A stretch of 64,000 nt of DNA from JANQOH01 sp965201115 (GTDB lineage: Bacteria; Pseudomonadota; Alphaproteobacteria; UBA7887). The notes under the pieces were generated by a model. That model was not told the DNA's origin, ran no database searches, and saw nothing but the letters and a program-made list of their open reading frames with translations. Positions 51,481 to 60,970 of the stretch are shown here, one piece after another (position 1 is the stretch's first letter; every line of letters starts with the position of its first letter). A program made the position numbers and the translations under genes. The DNA lies in the NCBI GenBank assembly GCA_965201115.1, contig OZ241745.1, positions 1,984,001 to 2,048,000 of the forward strand, read 5' to 3'.

Positions 51481-51557
51481 TTCCCTGCCAACGTCGCGGC
51501 TTGCGGGAACGTGCGGGCAGGATGCCCGCGGTCCCGGGCCCCGCCTTCGGCGGGGTT
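51481..51557 (-). repeat. REP-like element, inverted
   Basis: A full unit in minus orientation: CCCCGCCGAAGGCGGGG, GCGGGCATCCTGCCCGC, ACGTTCCCGC and GACGTTGGCAGGGAAG. It abuts the stop codon of the downstream LDH2-type gene and lies just before leader copy 2. Confidence 0.8.
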
Positions 51558-52614
51558 ACAGCGGCTCGGGGGCGGAGACGTTCAGGCGCGCGAGTTCGGC
51601 GCGGATGTTCGCCCATACGGCGTCGTCGATGGGGACGCCGCGGGCGGCGCGTTCGGCGCGGTTCGCGGCCTCGAAATCGCCGGGGAGGCGGACGGCGTCG
51701 ACGCCCGGCAGGGGGCGGCTGGCGCGCAGGCGGGCGGCGAACTTGCGCAGTTCGGCTTCGTAGGCCTCGCGCGGGGCGAAGGCCGCCGGGTCGATGACGA
51801 TGTGGAAGGTTCCGTTGTCGAGCGCGGCGCCGCCGGCGTTGGCGGCCGTTCCGGAGCCTCCGATGGCGCCGCACAGCAGATCGACGACCACGGCAAGGCC
51901 GAAGCCCTTGTGGCCGAAAAGCAGGCCGCCGAGGGGCAGGGCGGGGCCGGCGCGGTCGAGGAACGCGGCGGCGTCGGTCGTGGGCGATCCGTCTTCGTCG
52001 AGCAGAACGCCTTCGGGCAGGGCGGCGCCGCGGTCGCGGGCCTGGCGGATCTTGTTCATGGCGATCTGCGAGGTCGAAATATCGAGCAGGACGGGGTCGC
52101 CGCCCGGGTTGGGGAAGGCGGCGGCGATGGGGTTGGCGCCCATGCGGCGCTCGGCGCCGCCGTGGGGGGCGATGGATATGCCGCGGCCCTGGGCGTTGCA
52201 GAAGGTCAGCGCGGCGAAGCCCTCGGCGGCGGCCATCTCGGGATAGGCGCCGACGCGGCCGACATGCTCGCTGTTGCGCACGGCGACGGCGGCGATGCGC
52301 GTCGCGCGGGCCTTGGCCACGGCGAGCGCCATGCCGTGCGCGGCGGCGATGTGGCCGAGCGTGCGCGCGCCGTCGACGACGGCGGTAGCGGCGGTTTCCG
52401 ACACCGCGGCGGGGCGGCCGGCGGGGTCGATCAGGCCTTGGCGGACGCGCTCGACATAGGCGGGGATATGACGCACGCCGTGGCTGTCGTGGCCGGCGAG
52501 GTTGGCCTCGACCATGAGGCGGGCGACGCTCGCGGCGTCGGCGGGCGCAAAGCCGGCGGCCTCGAACGCGGCGGCGGACATGCGGCGAAGACACTCGGCG
52601 CCGAAGCGCGGCAT
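51556..52614 (-). CDS. LDH2-family malate/L-lactate-type dehydrogenase
   Basis: NAD(P)-dependent 2-oxoacid reductase of the LDH2/MDH2 family, 352 residues. Motifs include GHDSHGVRHIPAYVERVRQG with the conserved histidine, VRNSEHVGRVGAY and GANPIAAAFPN, followed by DISTSQIAMNKI. Substrates in this family vary (malate, ureidoglycolate, sulfolactate, delta-1-piperideine-2-carboxylate), so none is claimed. The start ATG at 52614 follows GGAGGGAA. Its 3' end touches a REP-like element. Confidence 0.85.
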   Translation of the reverse strand: MPRFGAECLRRMSAAAFEAAGFAPADAASVARLMVEANLAGHDSHGVRHIPAYVERVRQGLIDPAGRPAAVSETAATAVVDGARTLGHIAAAHGMALAVAKARATRIAAVAVRNSEHVGRVGAYPEMAAAEGFAALTFCNAQGRGISIAPHGGAERRMGANPIAAAFPNPGGDPVLLDISTSQIAMNKIRQARDRGAALPEGVLLDEDGSPTTDAAAFLDRAGPALPLGGLLFGHKGFGLAVVVDLLCGAIGGSGTAANAGGAALDNGTFHIVIDPAAFAPREAYEAELRKFAARLRASRPLPGVDAVRLPGDFEAANRAERAARGVPIDDAVWANIRAELARLNVSAPEPL

Positions 52615-52730
52615 GGCTCGTTCCCTCCGGCGGGGGACGGGGAAGATGCCGGCCCGGAGGCCGGCGCACCCGGATGCATGTTGGCGCGCGCGGGGGGCGC
52701 GGTCAAACGGGGGCGGCGCTTGCGGGGGAT

Positions 52731-55700
52731 TCAGAAGCGGCCGTAGCGGGCCATGACGGCGGGGAGGACGAGCAGGTTGAGAACGGTGGAGGTGGCGATG
52801 CCGCCGACGATCACGGCGGCCATGGGGCCGACGATCTCGCGTCCGGGGTTGTCGGCGCCGATGGCGATGGGCAGCAGCGCGAGCGCGGTCACCAGCGCGG
52901 TCATCAGGATCGAGGGCAGGCGTTCGCTTGCGCCGCGGACGGCGGTGTCCATGGACCACGGCAGGCCCTCGACCTCGACGAGATGCCGGTAGTGCGACAC
53001 GAGCATGATGGCGTTGCGCAGGGTGATGCCGAACAGGGTGACGAAGCCGACGAAGGAGCCGAGCGAGAGCGCGCCGCCGGTCCACAACGCGGCGAGCACG
53101 CCGCCGACAAGCGAGAACGGCAGGTTGACGACGGTGAGCGCCGCGTTGCGGGCGCGTCCGAGCGCGAGCCAGAGCAGCAGCAGCACGCCGGCGCCCGCGA
53201 GCGCGGCGTGGAGGAGGAGTTCGTCGCGGGCGGCGGCGCCCTCGATCTCGGCGCCGGCGATCTCGATGTAGCTGTCGGCCGGCAGGCGCACCGAGGTTCG
53301 CAGGCGCTCCTCCAGATCGGCGAGGAACCGCGCGGCGCCGGCGCCGGCGATGTTGCAGGTGACTGTCTGCACGCGGCGCCCGCCCTCGCGGAGGACGACG
53401 TAGCGGCCCGTATCGCGCGTTACGGTGGCGACCTGGCCCAGGGTCGCGATGGCGCCGCCGCGCGCGGCGACGGGGAGCGCGGCGATGCTCTCGGGCCATG
53501 CGCGCGCGGCGGGCGGCAGCGTGACCACGAGAGGGACGGCGCGGTCGCCTTCGTGGACGATGCCGACCTCGCGGCCCTCGAACGCGGCGTGGAGGGCGTT
53601 GTACACCGCGTCGGCGCGGACGCCGTGGAAGGCGAGGCGTTCGGGGTCGGGTTCGACGGCGAGGGCGGGGGCGCCGCTGGCGGCGCGGACGCGCACATCG
53701 ACGGCGCCGGGCAGCGCGCGCATCAGCGCCGCGACCTCGCGGCCCTTGCGTTCGAGCAGGTCGAGGTTGCTCCCGTATATGTTCACCGCCACGGCGGCCG
53801 CGTAGCCGGAGGCGGTTTCCTCGACGCGCTCGACCAGGAAGGTATTGATCTCGGTGGCGATGCCGGGGAAGCGGCCGAGGATCGCGCGGATGTCGTCGAG
53901 CGCCCGTTGTTGTTCGGGGCCGGACAGGCGCTCCAGATCGACTTCGTATTCGCTGTAGTGGCTGCCGAATGTGTCGGCGCCGCGCTCGGCGCGCCCGGCC
54001 CATTGCGACATCTTGCGCACGCCGGGGACTTCCATGACGCGTTCGGTGAGCCGCGCGCCGACGCGGATGGTTTCCGCCAGCGCCGTTCCGGGGACGCCCG
54101 ACGTGTGGATCATGTAGTGGCCTTCGCGCAGTTCGGGCAGGAAGCGGCTTTCGAGCGCGGGCAGGGCGGCGAGGCCGCCGGCGACGCCCGCCGCGACGCC
54201 GGCCATCGCCAGGCGGTCGCGCCGCGCGACCGCCCGCAGCGCGCGCTCGTAGGCGGGCTGGAGAAGGCGGACGAGCGGCGGGCGGCGGCGCGGCGGACGC
54301 CGGGCGCCGAGCAGCACGACGCACAGCGCCGGGGTGACGGTGAGCGCCACCAGCAGCGAGGCGGCGATGGCGAGAATGTACGCCGCGCCGATGGGCTGGA
54401 ACATGCGCCCCGGGACGCCCGGCATCGACAGCAGCGGCACGAACGCGAGCACGACGATGAAGCTCGCATACGCCACCGAGCCGCGGATTTCCATCGAGGC
54501 GCGGAACACCGTCTCGCGCGCCGGGCGCGGGGCCGAGGACGCGGCGTTTTCGCGCAGGCGGCGCCAGACGTTTTCGGTATCGACGATGGCGTCGTCCACG
54601 GCCTCGCCGAGGGCGATGGCCAGGCCGCCGAGCGCCATGACGTTCAGGTTCGCGCCGAGCTCCAGCAATATCGTCGCGGCGGCCACGAGCGACAGCGGGA
54701 TGGCGAACGCCGATATGAACGCCGCGCGCGCGTTGAACAGAAACGCGGCGAGGACCGCGATGGCCAAGACCGACCCCGCGGCCAGGTGCTCGGCGATGCC
54801 CTCGACCGAACGCTGGATGTAGTTGGCGGGGCGGAACAGGTCGTCGTGCAGGACCACGCCGTTTTGCGCGAGGCCGGGCGCGAGCTCCGCCAGCGCGGCG
54901 TCGATCTCGCGGCTCGCGGAGAGCGTGTTCGCGCCGAACTGGCCGATGACCATGATGACGACGCCGGGGACGCCGGCGATGGCCGCTCGGCCGATGGCGG
55001 GCGCGGCGCCGGGCGCGACGACGGCAGCTTCCTCGAGCCGGATCGCGCGCGCGCCGTCATGGGCCACGACGGCGGCGGCGATGTCGGCCGGGGTTGCGGT
55101 TTGCGCGCCGGCCGAAAGCGCGAGCTGCTGCGTCGGGGTTTCGAGAAACCCCGCGCCGCGGCGCACGGCCGCGCCGCGCGCCGCGGCGGCGAGATCGTCG
55201 AAGGTCAGGCCGAGGCGGGTCATCGCCGCGACGTCGGCCTGCACCTGCCACTGGCGTTCCGCGCCGCCGAAAACGTTGACGTCGGCCACGCCGCGCGCCC
55301 GCAACAGCCGCGGCGCCACGGCGGCGTCGGCGAGCGCGCGCAACTCCGCCGGCGAGCGGGTCTCCGATGTCAGGCCGATGGTCATGACGGTGGCCGAGGA
55401 CGACGAGAACGGAACCAGGGCGGGCGCCGCCACGCCCGGCGGCATGGCGCCCGCCAGCGGCGCCAGGCGCTCGCTCGCGACCCGCCGCGCATCGCGCCGG
55501 TCCATCGCATCGTCGAAGACCGCGGTCACTACCGACAAGCCCTGGATCGACTGCGAACGCACCGAGCGCACGCCGAGCGCGCCGCCGAGCGCGGCCTCGA
55601 CCGGCAGCGACACGAGCCGCTCCACCTGCTCGGCGGAATAGCCCGGCGCCTCGATCTGCACAATCGCCTGCGGCGGCGCGAATTCGGGGAAAATGTCGAG

Positions 55701-55805
55701 GCTGGCGGTCGCCAGGCGCCAGGTTCCGTACGCCAGCAGAACCAGCGACAGGGCGATAACGGCGCCGGCGTGGCGGACCGACGCCCCGACGAGAAACGAC
55801 ATCAT
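52731..55805 (-). CDS. RND efflux permease, heavy-metal (CzcA/CusA-like) type
   Basis: Inner-membrane proton-driven pump of 1024 residues. Twelve membrane segments in the RND layout are visible, with two large periplasmic loops after segments 1 and 7. Segment 4 has GEAVDDAIVDTENVWRR, the proton-relay region, of the DD...D type seen in one branch of the heavy-metal-efflux family. APGYSAEQVERLVSLPVE is a typical family motif near the N terminus. It is the last gene of a three-gene export operon (outer-membrane factor, fusion protein, pump). The substrate is unknown; metal ions are likely but not shown. Confidence 0.92.
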   Translation of the reverse strand: MMSFLVGASVRHAGAVIALSLVLLAYGTWRLATASLDIFPEFAPPQAIVQIEAPGYSAEQVERLVSLPVEAALGGALGVRSVRSQSIQGLSVVTAVFDDAMDRRDARRVASERLAPLAGAMPPGVAAPALVPFSSSSATVMTIGLTSETRSPAELRALADAAVAPRLLRARGVADVNVFGGAERQWQVQADVAAMTRLGLTFDDLAAAARGAAVRRGAGFLETPTQQLALSAGAQTATPADIAAAVVAHDGARAIRLEEAAVVAPGAAPAIGRAAIAGVPGVVIMVIGQFGANTLSASREIDAALAELAPGLAQNGVVLHDDLFRPANYIQRSVEGIAEHLAAGSVLAIAVLAAFLFNARAAFISAFAIPLSLVAAATILLELGANLNVMALGGLAIALGEAVDDAIVDTENVWRRLRENAASSAPRPARETVFRASMEIRGSVAYASFIVVLAFVPLLSMPGVPGRMFQPIGAAYILAIAASLLVALTVTPALCVVLLGARRPPRRRPPLVRLLQPAYERALRAVARRDRLAMAGVAAGVAGGLAALPALESRFLPELREGHYMIHTSGVPGTALAETIRVGARLTERVMEVPGVRKMSQWAGRAERGADTFGSHYSEYEVDLERLSGPEQQRALDDIRAILGRFPGIATEINTFLVERVEETASGYAAAVAVNIYGSNLDLLERKGREVAALMRALPGAVDVRVRAASGAPALAVEPDPERLAFHGVRADAVYNALHAAFEGREVGIVHEGDRAVPLVVTLPPAARAWPESIAALPVAARGGAIATLGQVATVTRDTGRYVVLREGGRRVQTVTCNIAGAGAARFLADLEERLRTSVRLPADSYIEIAGAEIEGAAARDELLLHAALAGAGVLLLLWLALGRARNAALTVVNLPFSLVGGVLAALWTGGALSLGSFVGFVTLFGITLRNAIMLVSHYRHLVEVEGLPWSMDTAVRGASERLPSILMTALVTALALLPIAIGADNPGREIVGPMAAVIVGGIATSTVLNLLVLPAVMARYGRF

Positions 55806-55813
55806 GGCCGCGG

Positions 55814-56962
55814 TCAGTCGTCGTCGTCTTCGTCGCGGATCTGCGAGCGGAACTCTTCGGCGTAGAGAACCGGCGCGCCGACGACGACCGCCGCCGCGCC
55901 GGGCTCGAGCCCGCCGGCGAGATAGCGCCCGTCGGGCAGCACGCCGAGTAGCGCGACCTCGCGGCGCACGAAATGACGCTCGTCAAGGCGCGTATAGGCC
56001 CAGTCGCGCCCCATGGCGCGGACAACGGCCGCGGGCGGCAGCGCCACGCCCGACAACGGCCCGCCGCCGCGGGCAACGCGCGCGGCGGCGCGATGGCCGG
56101 CCGGCAGCGCGAGGCCGGGCGCGATGAAAAAATGACTCTCCCCCGCCGCGGGCGCCGGCGCGCCGTCCGCGGCGCGGCGCGGCGCCGGAGACACATAAAC
56201 CAGCGGCAGGGGCGCGCCGGGGCGCTCGAGCTCGGCGTTGCGCAAGCCGTCGGCGCCCGCGGCGCCGGCCGGCAGCGCCGCGCGCAGCAGGCTGTCGGCG
56301 CCCGCGGCCAGGGCGGCGAAGCGGCTGTCGTCCGCGGCGAACGCCCATGCGGCCAGCGCGGGGCCCCATTCGCGCGCGGCGCGGGCGCGCAGGGCGTCGA
56401 GCACGGCCCCGAGGCGGTCGCGCTCGGCGCGCGCGGTCCGCCATGCGGCCTCGGCGCGCGATACTTCCTTTTCCGCTACGTCGGCGCGGTCGCGGAACAG
56501 CGCGTCGAGGCGCTCGTGCTCGCGCCGCGCGGCGTCGACGGCGACGTCCGCCGCGCGGGCGGCGAAGAAACGCTCGCGCCAAGCGTCGCGCAACGCGGCC
56601 AGCGGCTGGATGCTTACGCTTTCGGCAGCGGCGAGAAACGTCGGCGTCAAGCGCGCGGGTTCGAGGCGGGCGGCGGTCACGCCCGCGAGTTCGCGCCGCT
56701 CCGCGTCGAGGCGCACCGCCGGCGCGCCGCCGACCAGCGGAAGCGGTTCGTCGTCTTCGTCTTCTTCCTCGTCGTCTTCCCCGCCGCCGGCGTCGTCATC
56801 GTTTTCGTCCCCGTCGTCGCTTGCCAGGGCCGGTTCGGCGGGGTCGGGTATCGCGGCGCGAAGCCATGCCGCCGGACCGCCGGCGAGGCCGAACGCAAGC
56901 GCCGCAAGCAGGACCGCCGCCGCCGCCGCGGCGAGCGCAAGCCGGACGCGGCGGGCGCTCAA
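55814..56962 (-). CDS. Periplasmic membrane-fusion protein of the RND exporter
   Basis: A protein of 382 residues linking pump and outer-membrane channel. It has an N-terminal membrane anchor (ALAAAAAAVLLAALAFGLAGG) and a helical hairpin (about 130-200). Barrel domains follow (SGVALPPAAVVRAMGRDWAY, then VLPDGRYLAGGLEPGAAAVV). Between anchor and domain is a strikingly acidic linker (about 48-72, including DDEEEDEDDE), and the C terminus ends DEDDDD; acidic runs could bind cations. The start is a TTG at 56962 overlapping the upstream stop (TTGA). Eight bases separate it from the pump gene. Confidence 0.85.
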   Translation of the reverse strand: MSARRVRLALAAAAAAVLLAALAFGLAGGPAAWLRAAIPDPAEPALASDDGDENDDDAGGGEDDEEEDEDDEPLPLVGGAPAVRLDAERRELAGVTAARLEPARLTPTFLAAAESVSIQPLAALRDAWRERFFAARAADVAVDAARREHERLDALFRDRADVAEKEVSRAEAAWRTARAERDRLGAVLDALRARAAREWGPALAAWAFAADDSRFAALAAGADSLLRAALPAGAAGADGLRNAELERPGAPLPLVYVSPAPRRAADGAPAPAAGESHFFIAPGLALPAGHRAAARVARGGGPLSGVALPPAAVVRAMGRDWAYTRLDERHFVRREVALLGVLPDGRYLAGGLEPGAAAVVVGAPVLYAEEFRSQIRDEDDDD

Positions 56963-58401
56963 GGATCGGTCTCCGCGAGAATCATGCGGGCCAGGGCCTC
57001 GCGCGGCGCGCCGGGCGCGGCTTGCTCCAGGGCGTCCTCCCAGACGAACGCGGCGTCAAGCAGCGCGAAGGACGCGGCGGCCTCCTCGCCGCGCGCGGCG
57101 GCGGCGGCGAGCTCGGCTTCCAGCGTTTCCAGGCGTCCGGTCTCGCCGGCGGCGAAACGGCGCGCGGCGGCGGCGCGGCCCTCCGCGGCGCGGGCGGCGG
57201 CGGCGCGGGCGGCGCCGCTCCGTGCGCGGGCGGCCGCGCGCGCCGCGGCGGCTGCGTCGAGTTCCGCAAGGATGCGCGCCTGAAGGGCCAGTACAGCGCG
57301 GGCGGCGGCGTCGCGCGCCGCGGCGGCCTCGGCCGCCGGCCCTTCGTTGTCGCGGAAAAGCCACGCGCCGACCTGTGCGCCCAGGCTCCATACCACGCCG
57401 CCCTGGTCCCACGCCAGGCCGGGTTCGAGCGTAAATTCCGGGCGTTGGCGCGCGATTTCGAGCGCCAGGCGCGCCTCGGCGGCGTCGTGGCGCGCCAGCG
57501 CGGCAAGAATATCGAGACGCCCGGTCAGCGCGTCGCGGCGGGCGGACGCCGGCGGCGGCGCGGCGGCGCTTTCAGGCGCTCCGGGGGCGATGCGCAGCGC
57601 CGCGAGCGCGGCGGCGGGCGCGCCGAGCGCCGCCGCGAGACGCGCGCGCGCGGCCTCCGCCGCGCCCGCAAGCCGCGCCGCCCCGCGCGCCGCGGCCTCC
57701 ATGTCGCGGCGCGCGCGCCAGACGGCCCCGGGGCCGCTTTCGCCAAGGCGGTAGCGGCGTTCGTGGACGGCGGCGATACGCTCGTGGATGCGCAGCCGCT
57801 CAATGGCGCCGTCATGGGCGCTTTCGGCGGCCGCACGGGCCAGCGCGGCGCGGCGCGTTTCCGCCCGCCGCGCCCAGCCGCGGCGCAGGGCGTCGAGGGC
57901 GGCGGCGCGGGTTTCGGCGCGCGCGGCGGCCAGGCGCGCGGCGCGCCGGCCCCCGGCGTCGAGCGGAACGGAGACCGCCATGGCGACCGTGAGCGGCGAG
58001 TCGCCGGGGGAATCGGGCCGCGAATCCCAGGCAAGGGCGGGCTCCAGCGCCGGCCGGGCGCCGCGTGCGGCGGACGCCTCGGCGGCGGCGGCCTGGCGCC
58101 AGCGCGCCCGCGCCAAGGCAACGCCGCGGTCGAAATAGATCGCCGCCGCGGCGAGCGCGTCGGGCGTCCACGCTTCGGGCGGGCGTGCTTCGGACGGCCG
58201 GGGGGCGGCGCCGTGCGCGGCGAGCCACGCACGCAGCCCGGGGTCGGCGAGCGAGCGCGCGAGCAGCCGGTCGGCGCCGCCCGCCGCGTCCGGCGGGGCC
58301 GAACGCGGCGCGTCGGGCGCGCAAGCGGCCGCCGCAAGCGCGGCCGCGAGAACGACCGTGGCGGCGCGCGCAAGCCGCAACGCCGGGGCGGAGGCGGTCA
58401 T
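56959..58401 (-). CDS. TolC/CusC-like outer-membrane efflux protein
   Basis: A protein of 480 residues with a lipoprotein-like signal (VLAAALAAAACAPD; cysteine after AA). It is dominated by long alanine/arginine-rich helices in two repeats, as in outer-membrane efflux channels. LEPALAWDSR and TLEPGLAWDQGG mark the two equivalent beta segments. The start ATG at 58401 lies inside an inverted repeat that may be an operator. It is the first gene of the exporter operon. Confidence 0.85.
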   Translation of the reverse strand: MTASAPALRLARAATVVLAAALAAAACAPDAPRSAPPDAAGGADRLLARSLADPGLRAWLAAHGAAPRPSEARPPEAWTPDALAAAAIYFDRGVALARARWRQAAAAEASAARGARPALEPALAWDSRPDSPGDSPLTVAMAVSVPLDAGGRRAARLAAARAETRAAALDALRRGWARRAETRRAALARAAAESAHDGAIERLRIHERIAAVHERRYRLGESGPGAVWRARRDMEAAARGAARLAGAAEAARARLAAALGAPAAALAALRIAPGAPESAAAPPPASARRDALTGRLDILAALARHDAAEARLALEIARQRPEFTLEPGLAWDQGGVVWSLGAQVGAWLFRDNEGPAAEAAAARDAAARAVLALQARILAELDAAAAARAAARARSGAARAAAARAAEGRAAAARRFAAGETGRLETLEAELAAAAARGEEAAASFALLDAAFVWEDALEQAAPGAPREALARMILAETDP

Positions 58402-58436
58402 ATGCAACCGATCGTTACCGGACAACCGGTTGCATA
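58401..58436 (-). promoter_or_regulatory. Inverted repeat over the start of the efflux operon, putative operator
   Basis: TATGCAACCG (58401-58410) and CGGTTGCATA (58427-58436) form a perfect 10-bp inverted repeat with a 16-bp spacer. The inner CAACCGGTTG (58423-58432) is itself a palindrome. Position over the first codon of the efflux operon suggests repressor binding. No regulator gene is adjacent. Confidence 0.5.
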
Positions 58437-58492
58437 CTATCATGGCGCGCGCATCCATTCCGCGCGGATTCGCGATCGTGAGAACGGCGCAA

Positions 58493-58548
58493 ACGTGTGG
58501 CCGGGGACGCCAGCGATCCCGGGCAGTCAGCGCCTTTGGCGCGGGCGC
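58493..58548 (-). repeat. Decayed REP-like element
   Basis: In minus orientation: GCGCCAAAGGCGC hairpin, a GGGATCGCTGGCGTCCC stem and ACGTTTGC. It matches the family order with many substitutions. Confidence 0.45.
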
Positions 58549-58615
58549 GCGTTGACGGGCGGCGCGCGGGTTGCTACATGTCGGGAGAACGACAACAGCA
58601 GGGGAGCGCGGGATC

Positions 58616-59362
58616 ATGGCGCCGTCGGGTCTTTCGCAACGCGCCGACGCCCTCGAGGCGCGGCAGCTCGAGGCGCTCGGCGAGCGCGTCGCCGCCAAGT
58701 CGCTGCTCTACAACCTGGCGGACGGCGAACGCACGCTCGGCGCGGGCGCCGGGGCGGGCGGGCGCATGCTGATGGGCGAGGACCCGCGCCTGCCGCCCAT
58801 GCCCGACGCGCCGACGCTGTTCGACTTTTTCCGCCTGCGTTTCGCGCCGTCGCAACAGCACCTGCTGCAAAGCGCGCGGCTCGCGCGCAGGAACGGCCTG
58901 CCCGAACATATGGTTTTGGCCTGCCTGCTGCACGACATCGCCATTGTCGGCTTCATCCGCTCCGACCACGGCTACTGGGGCGCGCAGCTTGTCGGGCCCT
59001 ATGTGACCGAGGAGGTGAGCTGGGCGATCCGCGCGCATCAGGCGCTGCGTTTCTTCCCCGACGAAACGGTGGGCTACGAATACCCGGAGCTCTATACCCG
59101 GCTGTTCGGCGAGGACTACCGGCCGGAGCCGTATATCGTCGCCGAGTACGAGCGCGCCCGAAAGCACAAGTGGTACATGTCGGCGCGCATGATCTGCGTG
59201 AACGACCTGTATTCCTTCGATCCCGACGCGGAAGCGGAGCTCGGGGAGTTCGAGGACGTCGTGGGCCGCCATTTCCGCCAGCCGCCCGAGGGCCTCGGCA
59301 ACGACAACACCCCCGCGTCGCATATGTGGCGGACGCTCCGCCGCCCCTGCAACGCGCTGTAG
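58616..59362 (+). CDS. HD-domain phosphohydrolase-like protein
   Basis: A protein of 248 residues with HD-superfamily features: a histidine in HMVLACLLHDIA, the HD pair itself, HGYWGAQLVGPYV with a further histidine, and a helical bundle. HD proteins are metal-dependent phosphohydrolases or, in some branches, oxygenases. FDFFRLRFAPSQQHLLQSARLAR is reminiscent of PhnZ-like HD oxygenases, but the assignment is open. The ATG at 58616 has GGGGAG ten bases upstream. The next gene follows by 36 bp and may be in the same transcript. Confidence 0.7.
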   Translation: MAPSGLSQRADALEARQLEALGERVAAKSLLYNLADGERTLGAGAGAGGRMLMGEDPRLPPMPDAPTLFDFFRLRFAPSQQHLLQSARLARRNGLPEHMVLACLLHDIAIVGFIRSDHGYWGAQLVGPYVTEEVSWAIRAHQALRFFPDETVGYEYPELYTRLFGEDYRPEPYIVAEYERARKHKWYMSARMICVNDLYSFDPDAEAELGEFEDVVGRHFRQPPEGLGNDNTPASHMWRTLRRPCNAL

Positions 59363-59398
59363 GCGCGGGCGCGCGCCGGCGAGGCGCCGGCGGTCCCG

Positions 59399-60970
59399 GT
59401 GGGCGGCCTCACGCGGCGGGCGGCGTTGCGCCTTGCGCTGGCGGGCGGGCTGGCGGCGGGGGGCGCCGCATGCGCGCCGGCGGGGACGCCGCGCTCGGTC
59501 TTCGTCATGGCCAGGGCGCTTGACGACGTCACCGGCCTCGACCCCGCGGAAGTATTCGAGTTTTCCGGCGCCGAAATCGTCTCGAACCTGTATCCGCGCC
59601 TGTTCCGCGCCGACCCGCGCGCGCCCGGCGCCCCCATCGGCGAGGCGGCGGAAAGCTGGACGCATGACGGCGCGCGTTTCGTTTTGACGGTCCGGCGCGG
59701 CCTGAAATTCGCAAGCGGGCGCGAGGCAGGCGCGGCGGACGCAGTGTTTTCGCTGCGCCGCGCGATCGCGCTGAACAAGGCCCCGGCGTTCATCCTTGCG
59801 CAGTTCGGCCTGACGCCGGAGCGCGTGCGCCTTGTCGATGAGCGCCGTTTCGCGCTGGAGCTCGATGCGCCCTGGGCGCCGTCGCTGGTGCGCAACGCGC
59901 TGAGCGCCGGGGTCGCGTCGGTGGTAGATCGGCGCGCGATTCCCGAACCCGGCGACGATTGGGGGAATGCGTGGCTGCGCGGCCATTCGGCGGGCGGGGG
60001 CGCGTTCGCGCTCAAGCGCTGGCGGCCGGGCGAGTTCGTTCTGCTCGACGCCGCGCCCGGCGCCGGCGGCGCGCTCAAGCGCGTCGCGTTGCGCGACATT
60101 CGCGAGCCGGCCGTCCAGCGCCTTCTGCTCGAACGCGGCGATGTCGATGCCGCGCGCAATCTCGGCCCCGACCAGATCGCGGCGCTCGCCGCGGCGGAGG
60201 GCGTGACCATCCTCGCCGTCCCCCGCGCGCGCATCTACTATCTGGGCCTCAACCAGCGCCATCCGTTGCTGTCGCGTTCGCCGGTGCGCCGCGCGCTGCG
60301 CCATCTCATCGACTACCGCGCCATCGCCGGGACGCTTCTCGGCGGGCGCGCGCGGGTGCATCAGGCGTTTCTGCCGGCGGGTTTTTTTGCCGCGCTGGAG
60401 GAGACGCCGTTTGCGTTCGAGCCCGGCCGCGCGCGGGCGCTGTTGCGCGAGGCCGGCCTCGCCGAGGGTTTCGCGGCGCGCATGGACGTCCGTTCCGATC
60501 CCGGGTCGCTGCTGATCGCGCAGGCGATCCAGGCGTCGATGGCGGCGGGGGGCGTGCGGCTGGAGCTCGTTCCCGGCACGGGCAAGCAGGTGCTGACCCG
60601 CTACCGCGCCCGCCGCCACGAGATATTCATGGGCCAATGGGGGGCGGACTATCTCGACCCGCACTCCAACGCTTCGGTGTTTGCGCGCAACCCCGACAAC
60701 GGCGACGCCGCGCGCGAGCGCACGCTGGCGTGGCGCAACGCGTGGGAGATTCCCGAACTCACGCGCCGCGCGGAGAGCGCCGCGCTCGCCCGCGGGGAGG
60801 CGGAGCGCGCGGAAATCTACCTTGACCTGCAGCGCATCGTGCAGCGCGATTCGCCGTTCGTGGCGATGTTCCAGGAGACCGAGCAGATCGCGCTGCGCCG
60901 CCGCGTAAGCGGCTTCGCCGCCGGCCTGACGTCGGACCAGACGCTCTACGGCTCGATTCGCAAGAGCTGA
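59399..60970 (+). CDS. ABC transporter substrate-binding protein, family 5 (oligopeptide type)
   Basis: A periplasmic binding protein of 523 residues. The signal combines a twin arginine (LTRRAALRLALAGG) and a lipobox-like AAC, so it may be an exported lipoprotein. Family 5 motifs are ESWTHDGARFVLTVRRGLKFASG and, later, RSPVRRALRHLIDYRAIA and GQWGADYLDPHS. Such proteins bind peptides, nickel chelates or sugars. No permease or ATPase gene is adjacent in this window, so it works with components elsewhere. The start is GTG at 59399. Confidence 0.85.
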   Translation: MGGLTRRAALRLALAGGLAAGGAACAPAGTPRSVFVMARALDDVTGLDPAEVFEFSGAEIVSNLYPRLFRADPRAPGAPIGEAAESWTHDGARFVLTVRRGLKFASGREAGAADAVFSLRRAIALNKAPAFILAQFGLTPERVRLVDERRFALELDAPWAPSLVRNALSAGVASVVDRRAIPEPGDDWGNAWLRGHSAGGGAFALKRWRPGEFVLLDAAPGAGGALKRVALRDIREPAVQRLLLERGDVDAARNLGPDQIAALAAAEGVTILAVPRARIYYLGLNQRHPLLSRSPVRRALRHLIDYRAIAGTLLGGRARVHQAFLPAGFFAALEETPFAFEPGRARALLREAGLAEGFAARMDVRSDPGSLLIAQAIQASMAAGGVRLELVPGTGKQVLTRYRARRHEIFMGQWGADYLDPHSNASVFARNPDNGDAARERTLAWRNAWEIPELTRRAESAALARGEAERAEIYLDLQRIVQRDSPFVAMFQETEQIALRRRVSGFAAGLTSDQTLYGSIRKS

